Source: Candidatus Omnitrophota bacterium (GTDB taxonomy: Bacteria; Omnitrophota; Gorgyraeia; Aquiviventales; Aquiviventaceae). From it: a stretch of DNA of 10,807 nt. The notes beneath the pieces were generated by a model. That model worked only from the letters and a program-made list of their open reading frames with translations, had not been told where the DNA came from and made no database searches. Made by a program: the position numbers and the translations under genes. Below are positions 5,760 to 10,807 of this stretch, piece after piece; positions within the stretch are counted from its first letter, which is position 1, and each line of letters starts with the position of its first letter. Where the stretch lies: contig JACQHS010000059.1 in the NCBI GenBank assembly GCA_016198915.1, positions 1 through 10,807 on the forward strand, read 5' to 3'.

Positions 5760-7103
5760 ATGGACTACGCCCCGAATACCGACGCCCAACTGCAGGAGAT
5801 GCTCCGAACGATCGGGGTGGGCTCCTTCGATGAGCTCATCAGCACCGTCCCCGAGGATCTTCACCACCGGACGCTTGACGCGCCCTCCGGACTGGCGGAA
5901 GCGCAGATGATTACACTTGGGGAGCAGCTCGCCGCACGCAACGCCTCGTTGAAAGAGCAGGCCTCGTTCCTCGGTGCTGGCTGCTATCACCATCTCGTGC
6001 CAACGGTCGTGGACGCGCTGGCCTCGCGTGGCGAGTGGCTCACCCCGTACACCCCGTATCAAGCCGAAGCCAGCCAGGGCACGCTGCAGGCGATCTACGA
6101 ATTCCAGACGATGGTCTGCGAATTGTTCCAGATGGACCTAGCCAACGCGTCGCTCTACGATGGCGCCTCAAGCGTTGCCGAGGCGGCGGCGCTGTCGCTG
6201 CGCGTCACGGAGCGCCCGCGCATCCTCGTCTCAGAGGCGCTGCATCCGCACGCGCGGCAGGTCGTCTCGACCTATCTGAGCGGTGCGTCGGCCGTGCTCC
6301 AGGAGGTCCCGTCGGTCAACGGTATGACGGATTTGGAGGCGCTGGGCAAGGCGCTCAGAGACGATGTCGCGTGCGTCATCATGCAGCAGCCGAATGTGTT
6401 CGGCTGTCTCGAGGACATGGGGCAGGCCGCCCAGCTGACCCACCGCGTCGGCAGTCTGTTTGTCGCATCGGTGTATCCGATCAGCCTCGGACTGTTGCAG
6501 CCACCCGGGGCGTATGGAGCGGATATTGCTGTCGCGGAGGGCCGGTGCCTGGGCAGCCCTCCCGCCTACGGCGGACCGGGCCTAGGGCTGTTTACAGCGA
6601 CCTCGGCGCTCATGCGCCGCGTGCCGGGGCGACTGGCCGGTTGCACCGTGGATCGTGCCGGGCGGCGCGGTTTTACGCTGACGCTGCAGACGCGCGAGCA
6701 GCACATCCGGCGCGAGCGGGCGACCTCGAACATCTGCACCAACGAGGGGTGGCTGGCCCTGCGCGCGACCATCTACATGAGTCTGCTGGGGCCGCAGGGG
6801 TTCAGGGAATTGGCCCAGCTGAACCTCGAGAAAGCGCACTATGCGCGCGAGCGGCTGCTGGAAATCCCGTGGATTTCCGCGACGTTTGACCAGCCGTTCT
6901 TCAATGAGTTCACGCTGACGTATGATGAGGCGGTCAAGCCTGAGGCTGTTCACCGGAGCCTGGCGAAAGCCGGGATTACGGGCGGACTACTCCTGAGCGA
7001 CTGGTACCCGCTGCTGTCGCAGAGTTCGCTGTGGTGTGTTACCGAAGTGACGAGCCGCGAAGCCATTGATCGGCTGGTCGATGTGCTCAAGAAGGCGGTC
7101 TAA
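5760..7103 (+). CDS. gcvPA: Glycine dehydrogenase (decarboxylating) subunit 1
   Basis: A 447-residue N-terminal subunit of the two-subunit P-protein, which together with GcvPB decarboxylates glycine and loads the aminomethyl group onto GcvH. Visible family signatures: YAPNTDAQLQEMLRTIGVGSFDELI at the N terminus, FLGAGCYHHLVPTVV, the TPYTPYQAEASQGTLQAIYEFQTMVCELF segment, and LYDGASSVAEAAALSLRV. Further on are QQPNVFGCLED, PPAYGGPGLGLFTA and QTREQHIRRERATSNICTNEGWLALRATIYMSLLGPQG. Like other subunit 1 proteins it lacks the PLP-lysine. Length is normal. AAGG at 5751-5754 precedes the ATG at a good distance, seven bases after the gcvH stop. Its TAA overlaps the gcvPB ATG by one base, which should give a matched 1:1 yield of the two subunits. 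Confidence 0.97.
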   Translation: MDYAPNTDAQLQEMLRTIGVGSFDELISTVPEDLHHRTLDAPSGLAEAQMITLGEQLAARNASLKEQASFLGAGCYHHLVPTVVDALASRGEWLTPYTPYQAEASQGTLQAIYEFQTMVCELFQMDLANASLYDGASSVAEAAALSLRVTERPRILVSEALHPHARQVVSTYLSGASAVLQEVPSVNGMTDLEALGKALRDDVACVIMQQPNVFGCLEDMGQAAQLTHRVGSLFVASVYPISLGLLQPPGAYGADIAVAEGRCLGSPPAYGGPGLGLFTATSALMRRVPGRLAGCTVDRAGRRGFTLTLQTREQHIRRERATSNICTNEGWLALRATIYMSLLGPQGFRELAQLNLEKAHYARERLLEIPWISATFDQPFFNEFTLTYDEAVKPEAVHRSLAKAGITGGLLLSDWYPLLSQSSLWCVTEVTSREAIDRLVDVLKKAV

Positions 7104-8590
7104 TGGCTGAACCATTGATCTTTGAGCGCTCAGTTCCTGGACGCCGCGGATACCTCCTGCCGCCGAGCGACGTGCCGGGTTTCCGCGCGGACGACATCGT
7201 GCCCTCCGACCGGCTGCGGACGGAGCCGCCGCCGCTGCCGGAGATCGCGGAGTTCGACGCGATCCGCCACTATACCAGGCTGTCCCAGCAGAACTTTTCG
7301 GTGGATACCCATTTCTATCCGTTGGGTTCCTGCACGATGAAGTACAACCCGAAGCTCAACGAGCGGATCGCGGCCCTGCCAGGGTTCGCGTTCCTGCATC
7401 CGTTTCAGCCGGCCGCGCAGGTTCAGGGCATGCTGGCATTGCTGTACGAATTGGAACAGCTGCTCTGCGCGATCACCGGCATGCACGCCTTTACGCTCCA
7501 GCCGGCGGCCGGCGCCCAAGGGGAGCTGACGGGCCTGAAGATCATCGCAGCCTACCACCGGCGCAAGGGCCGGCGCCGATCGACGATCCTGATTCCGGAC
7601 TCTGCGCACGGGACCAACCCGGCCTCAGCCGCCCTCTCAGGGTTTCAGGTGGTGCAGCTGGTCTCAGGACGCGACGGCCTCATCGATCTCAACGAGCTGA
7701 AAGAGAAACTCACCAAGGATGTCGCCGCGTTGATGCTCACCAACCCCAACACCCTCGGGTTGTTCGAGCGGGAGATCAAGACGATCGCGGCCGTGCTCCA
7801 TGAGCAGGACGCGCTCATCTACATGGACGGCGCCAATATGAACGCGCTGCTGGGCATCGCGCGTCCCGGGGAGATGGGGGTGGACCTGCTGCAGCTGAAC
7901 CTGCACAAGACGTTTTCGACGCCGCACGGGGGCGGCGGGCCAGGGGCCGGCCCGGTGGGTGTGGTGAAGCGACTGGAAGATTTCCTGCCGGTGCCGAGGG
8001 TGCGCAAGGTCGGCAAACGGTTCCGGTGGGAGGAGCGCTCCCGGGCGTCGATCGGCCGCGTCCATGGGTTCTACGGCAACGTCGGTGTGCTGGTGCGAGC
8101 CTATGCCTATATTCGGGCGCTGGGCCGCGAAGGGCTGATGCGGGCGAATCAGGCCGCGATCATCAACGCCAACTACCTGAAAGCGAAGTTGCAGCCCATC
8201 TTCCCGGTGCCGTTTGACGATCACTGCATGCACGAGTTCGTCGTGACGCTCAAGGCGCTGAAGACCCACGGCGTGACCGCCGGGGACGTGGCAAAACGGC
8301 TGCTGGACTACGGGTTCTACGCGCCGACGGTCTATTTTCCGCTCATCGTGGATGAAGCGCTGATGATCGAGCCGACCGAGACGGAATCGAAAGAGACGCT
8401 GGATGAGTTTGCCGACGCGCTTTTGGCCATCGAGCAAGAGGCGAAAACGAAACCGGATCTTGTCCGGCAAGCCCCTCAGCGAATGATCGTGGAGCGGCTC
8501 GATGAGGTGAAAGCGGCCCGTGAGCCAAACCTTCGCTGGAAAGCCGGGACGTTTCTATTTTCGCCCGAGGGTTCCACACAGCGAAAATAG
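7103..8590 (+). CDS. gcvPB: Glycine dehydrogenase (decarboxylating) subunit 2, PLP-binding
   Basis: The 495-residue C-terminal, PLP-carrying half of the split P-protein. Motifs: HFYPLGSCTMKYNPKLNE, PAAGAQGELTGL, DSAHGTNPASAALSGF, LTNPNTLGLFE, MDGANMNALLG with Asp242 expected to contact the pyridine nitrogen, and NLHKTFSTPHGGGGPGAGPVG with the Schiff-base lysine at residue 269. The C-terminal domain holds HEFVVTLK and YFPLIVDEALMIEPTETESKETLDEF. Homologues usually end close to the KAAREPNLRWK segment. Here 14 further residues, GTFLFSPEGSTQRK, are encoded by a palindrome at 8546-8599 that also supplies the stop codon. A matching PLP lysine, GcvPA next door and a full-length sequence all argue for a working enzyme. 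Confidence 0.97.
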   Translation: MAEPLIFERSVPGRRGYLLPPSDVPGFRADDIVPSDRLRTEPPPLPEIAEFDAIRHYTRLSQQNFSVDTHFYPLGSCTMKYNPKLNERIAALPGFAFLHPFQPAAQVQGMLALLYELEQLLCAITGMHAFTLQPAAGAQGELTGLKIIAAYHRRKGRRRSTILIPDSAHGTNPASAALSGFQVVQLVSGRDGLIDLNELKEKLTKDVAALMLTNPNTLGLFEREIKTIAAVLHEQDALIYMDGANMNALLGIARPGEMGVDLLQLNLHKTFSTPHGGGGPGAGPVGVVKRLEDFLPVPRVRKVGKRFRWEERSRASIGRVHGFYGNVGVLVRAYAYIRALGREGLMRANQAAIINANYLKAKLQPIFPVPFDDHCMHEFVVTLKALKTHGVTAGDVAKRLLDYGFYAPTVYFPLIVDEALMIEPTETESKETLDEFADALLAIEQEAKTKPDLVRQAPQRMIVERLDEVKAAREPNLRWKAGTFLFSPEGSTQRK

Positions 8591-8599
8591 AAATGTCCC
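8546..8599. repeat. 19-bp-arm palindrome over the gcvPB stop codon
   Basis: The left arm GGGACGTTTCTATTTTCGC (8546-8564) and the right arm GCGAAAATAGAAATGTCCC (8581-8599) pair at 18 of 19 positions. The odd one is G-T, which in RNA is a G-U pair, so the stem would be unbroken. The loop is 16 bases. No T-tract follows, so it is not a normal intrinsic terminator. It looks like a REP- or MITE-type insertion and could protect the mRNA end or tune expression of the downstream genes. Confidence 0.75.
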
Positions 8600-8627
8600 A
8601 CGATTGGCACAACCGAACCAACAAAGC

Positions 8628-9296
8628 ATGAACGCACAGCGATTACTCGTCGATGAGTCGAACTTATCCGCCGCTGCGCACATGATACTTGATGAGCGCT
8701 TGGCGCTCGAAGCCAAACCAACGGTTCGATGCTTTACGTGGAGCCCCCCGGCGATCTCACTCGGGTTTAAGCAAGAACCGCCTGTTTGGCTGGCTGCATC
8801 GGGTTGGCGCAGCGGCGGATTCGAGCTCGTGGAGCGGCCGACCGGCGGAGGCATCGCATTTCACGGCAGCGACGTGTCCATCTCGGTCGTCGCACCCCGG
8901 CGTGCCGGAGTGTCGCCGCACGCGCTGGTGAGCGAGGTGTGCGATAGCGTCACGCGATTGTGCCGAGCGTACGGGCTTGAGGCAACAACGGACCTCGTGT
9001 CTGGCCAGACCTCACGCGTCACCTACTGCTTGACGCAATCGAGCCCGTATGCGGTCTTCGTCTACGGCAGGAAGGTGGCAGGGTTTGCGCTGCGGCGGTT
9101 TCCGGACAGCTGGCTCGTGCAGGGATCTTTGCTGGTGAGGCCGCTGCCCACGGCGTTGGCCGGAGCGCTTCCGCAGGACGTTCGCGATCAGCTGGCCAAA
9201 CGCGCCGTGCCGCTCTCAGCATTGGCGGTCGGATGGGTGGACGAAGCCGAGGTAGCCCAGCGATGGGCATCCGAATGGCAGGAGGTTGTAGGATGA
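8628..9296 (+). CDS. Lipoyl/octanoyl transferase, LipM/LplA family
   Basis: A 222-residue member of the biotin/lipoate protein ligase fold. Signatures: NLSAAAHMILDERLA, RCFTWSPPAISLGFKQE, ERPTGGGIAFHGSDVSISVV (the RRxTGGGxxxHxxD-type substrate loop), then YCLTQSSPYAVFVYGRKVAGFALRR and WLVQGSLLV. The lysine of GRKVAG is the conserved active-site lysine. Cys134 sits where LipM-type octanoyltransferases carry their catalytic cysteine, so octanoyl transfer to GcvH followed by LipA is likely; ATP-dependent lipoate ligation is the alternative. The usual GSAQRR is GFALRR here, which is unusual. It is shorter than B. subtilis LipM (about 278 residues). ATG 8628 is preferred over a GTG at 8520, which would read through the palindrome and overlap gcvPB by 71 bp. 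The stop overlaps the next ATG as ATGA. Confidence 0.85.
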   Translation: MNAQRLLVDESNLSAAAHMILDERLALEAKPTVRCFTWSPPAISLGFKQEPPVWLAASGWRSGGFELVERPTGGGIAFHGSDVSISVVAPRRAGVSPHALVSEVCDSVTRLCRAYGLEATTDLVSGQTSRVTYCLTQSSPYAVFVYGRKVAGFALRRFPDSWLVQGSLLVRPLPTALAGALPQDVRDQLAKRAVPLSALAVGWVDEAEVAQRWASEWQEVVG

Positions 9297-10270
9297 TCAC
9301 CACGGCAGTGGGCAATTATCCCAAGGTCGCCGAGGGGGCGTATTCAACAAAACTCATCGGCACGATCACGAAATGGCAGCGCAAGGAGCTCAATGACGCC
9401 CAGTTAGAAGACACCTGCCGGGAAATCACCAAGGCGGTGATTCAGGAGCAGGAGCAGGCTGGGCTCGACGTGCTGACCGACGGCCAGATCCGATGGGAGG
9501 ATCTGGTGACTCCCGTCGCGAAACAGCTCAAAGGCTTTGAGATCAACGGCCTCTCCAGGTGGTTCAATAATAACGTGTATTACCGCCGGCCGATCCTCCA
9601 CACAGCGCCACGCCGCATGGGGTCCATTCTGGTCGACGACTACCGGTTCGCGTCAGGCTGCACTTCGAGGCCGGTGAAAGCGATCCTGCCCGGCCCGTAC
9701 ACGTTCGTCGCGCTGTGCGAGGACCGCCACTTCAAGGCCCAGCGGCCGTTCGTTCTGAAGATGGCGGAGATCCTGAACGAGGAAGCCAAGGCGCTGGCAC
9801 AGGCGGGAGCTTCGATCGTCCAGTTCGATGAGCCGGCGATTGGGTTCGGCAAGACGAACATCAAGCTGGCGGTTGAGGCGCTCGGGATTGCGACGCGCGG
9901 GGTCAAGGCCAAGACGGCGGTCTACACCTATTTCGGGGCTCTCGATGGGCTCCTCGCTCCGCTGATGAAGGCGAAGGTGAACCTCATCGGCGTCGACCTG
10001 GTGTCAGAGCCAAAGACGATCCAGGCGCTCAAGCGCACGAAGATCACGAAAGAGCTGGCGATCGGGTGTCTGGACGCCCGGAACACGAAGCTGGAATCGG
10101 TGCGCGAGCTCCATACGGTCTTCCGCGCCGTGGGACGGCTGGTGTCGCTGGACCGCCTGCACGTGAATCCCAACGCCGGTTTGGAGTTCCTGCCGCATAC
10201 CCAGGCGCTGGCCAAACTCAAGCGCCTCGGTGAAGCCGTCCGCTCGTATTCATCAGGCAGGAGCCGCTGA
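9293..10270 (+). CDS. Half-length MetE-family protein lacking the zinc ligands
   Basis: A 325-residue protein of the cobalamin-independent methionine synthase C-terminal family (Meth_synt_2). It has the TTAVGNYPK start, GLDVLTDGQIRWED, LPGPYTF, and QFDEPAI with Asp179 and Glu180. The short single-barrel form resembles core-MetE proteins, some of which use methyl-corrinoid proteins instead of methyl-folate. The four zinc ligands of MetE are absent: the HxC motif is Y211-T-Y213, the glutamate is Asp235 and the cysteine of NPDCGL is Ala295 in VNPNAGLEF. It therefore cannot bind homocysteine through zinc in the normal way. ATG 9293 overlaps the preceding stop; a longer in-frame start at 9233 would lie inside the lipoyl gene. 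A paralogue follows with a one-base overlap, so the two may form a complex. Confidence 0.8.
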   Translation: MITTAVGNYPKVAEGAYSTKLIGTITKWQRKELNDAQLEDTCREITKAVIQEQEQAGLDVLTDGQIRWEDLVTPVAKQLKGFEINGLSRWFNNNVYYRRPILHTAPRRMGSILVDDYRFASGCTSRPVKAILPGPYTFVALCEDRHFKAQRPFVLKMAEILNEEAKALAQAGASIVQFDEPAIGFGKTNIKLAVEALGIATRGVKAKTAVYTYFGALDGLLAPLMKAKVNLIGVDLVSEPKTIQALKRTKITKELAIGCLDARNTKLESVRELHTVFRAVGRLVSLDRLHVNPNAGLEFLPHTQALAKLKRLGEAVRSYSSGRSR

Positions 10271-10807
10271 TGTTGCTGACGACCTCGGTTGGAAGCCTGC
10301 CGAAGCCGGACTATTTGACGAAGGCGCGCACCCAGGTGCGCAAAGGCGAGCTGTCGGCCCGCGAGCTGCGCGCGCTGGAGGAACAGGCGACCCGGGAATG
10401 GATCCGCACGCAGGAGGAGCTCGACATCGACATCATCGTGGACGGCGAGCAGTACCGCGGCGACATGGTCGCGTACTTCGCCGAGTATTTCAGCGGGTTC
10501 AAAACCAGCGAACTTGTTCGGTCGTACGGGAACCGCTACTACCGCAAGCCGATCATCATGGGCAAGGTCGGGCGGCGCAAGCCGGTGACGATTGAGTGGT
10601 GGAAGTTTGCCCAAGGGCTGACCACGCGGCCGGTGAAGGGGATGCTGACCGGCCCGTACACCATCATGGACTGGTCGTTCAACGAGTATTACCCCTCGCG
10701 CCGGGCCACGGCGCTGGCGATCGCCAAGGTCGTCCGCGAAGAGGCGAAAGACCTGGAGCGCGCCGGGGCGCAGTACATCCAGATTGACGAGCCGGCCATC
10801 TCCACGC
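10270..10807 (+). CDS. Second half-length MetE-family protein (partial, runs off the window)
   Basis: The frame opens with ATG at 10270, sharing one base with the TGA of the preceding gene, and is still open at the window end after 179 codons. The product begins MLLTTSVGSLPKPDYL and includes IVDGEQYRGDMVAYF, LTGPYTIMDWSF and QIDEPAI near the cut. These match the substrate-side motifs of the Meth_synt_2 barrel and line up with the first paralogue (TTAVGNYPK, TDGQIRWED, LPGPYTF, QFDEPAI). The zinc-ligand region lies beyond the window, so it cannot be said whether this copy is the catalytic one. The expected role is methyl transfer to homocysteine or another thiol. Confidence 0.85.
   Translation, partial: MLLTTSVGSLPKPDYLTKARTQVRKGELSARELRALEEQATREWIRTQEELDIDIIVDGEQYRGDMVAYFAEYFSGFKTSELVRSYGNRYYRKPIIMGKVGRRKPVTIEWWKFAQGLTTRPVKGMLTGPYTIMDWSFNEYYPSRRATALAIAKVVREEAKDLERAGAQYIQIDEPAIST

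Noticed and set aside
6035..6889. 284-codon plus-strand open frame within gcvPA
   Set aside because: It is an alternative frame of a well-conserved gene; the product is Arg/Ala/Gly-rich with no recognisable motifs.
8546..8610. Intrinsic terminator after gcvPB
   Set aside because: The stem is strong but the following bases (ACGATTGGCAC) contain no T-tract, and the downstream genes are functionally linked.
8520..8627. GTG start at 8520 for the lipoyl gene
   Set aside because: It would add 36 residues encoded by the palindrome and overlap gcvPB by 71 bp, whereas family homology starts close to the ATG at 8628.
1..10807. CRISPR array, tRNA or rRNA genes
   Set aside because: I saw no regularly spaced direct repeats, no tRNA-like cloverleaf ends and no rRNA signature.

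Overview
The window is a stretch of GC-rich bacterial chromosome. Sampled lines of the main operon are about 65% G+C. It carries one long, tightly packed, plus-strand one-carbon and glycine operon. Gene order is fchA-like cyclohydrolase, folD-like dehydrogenase, metF-like reductase, gcvT, gcvH, gcvPA, gcvPB, lipM/lplA-like lipoyl attachment enzyme, and two half-length MetE-family proteins, the second cut by the window edge. The split P-protein (gcvPA/gcvPB) and the short MetE-like proteins fit a deep-branching or uncultured anaerobe-type lineage. I cannot name the phylum from sequence alone; Nitrospirota- or Omnitrophota-like groups are guesses only.

Layout. Positions 1-102 hold the C-terminal end of an unrecognised gene. 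Positions 104-338 form a GC-rich nested inverted repeat. Positions 398-1522 encode a membrane-anchored DUF2007 plus TPR protein, much less GC-rich than its surroundings. Positions 1590-1759 form a second GC-rich nested inverted repeat. At 1781-1809 is an almost consensus sigma70-type promoter whose spacer holds a palindrome matching the Rex (NADH/NAD+ sensing repressor) operator. From 1851 to the end of the window the operon runs essentially without gaps, with overlapping start/stop codons at most junctions.

How the genes fit together. The cyclohydrolase, FolD and MetF homologues interconvert formyl-, methenyl-, methylene- and methyl-tetrahydrofolate. GcvT/H/PA/PB exchange methylene-tetrahydrofolate, CO2 and ammonia with glycine. 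The LipM/LplA-like protein would lipoylate GcvH. The MetE-like proteins are placed to use the methyl group. Formate-THF ligase, the L-protein and LipA are not in the window. The set could run oxidatively (glycine catabolism) or as a reductive glycine pathway. A Rex-type operator, which would switch the operon on when NADH is high, mildly favours the reductive reading.

Most notable points: the FolD homologue has lost the three residues normally linked to its active site (Lys to Gln, Gln to His, Asp to Glu) while a separate cyclohydrolase sits just upstream; the first MetE-like protein has lost all four zinc ligands; a 19-bp palindrome supplies the stop codon and last 14 residues of GcvPB; another palindrome is inserted in frame in gcvH; and two nested inverted-repeat elements bracket the low-GC TPR gene.
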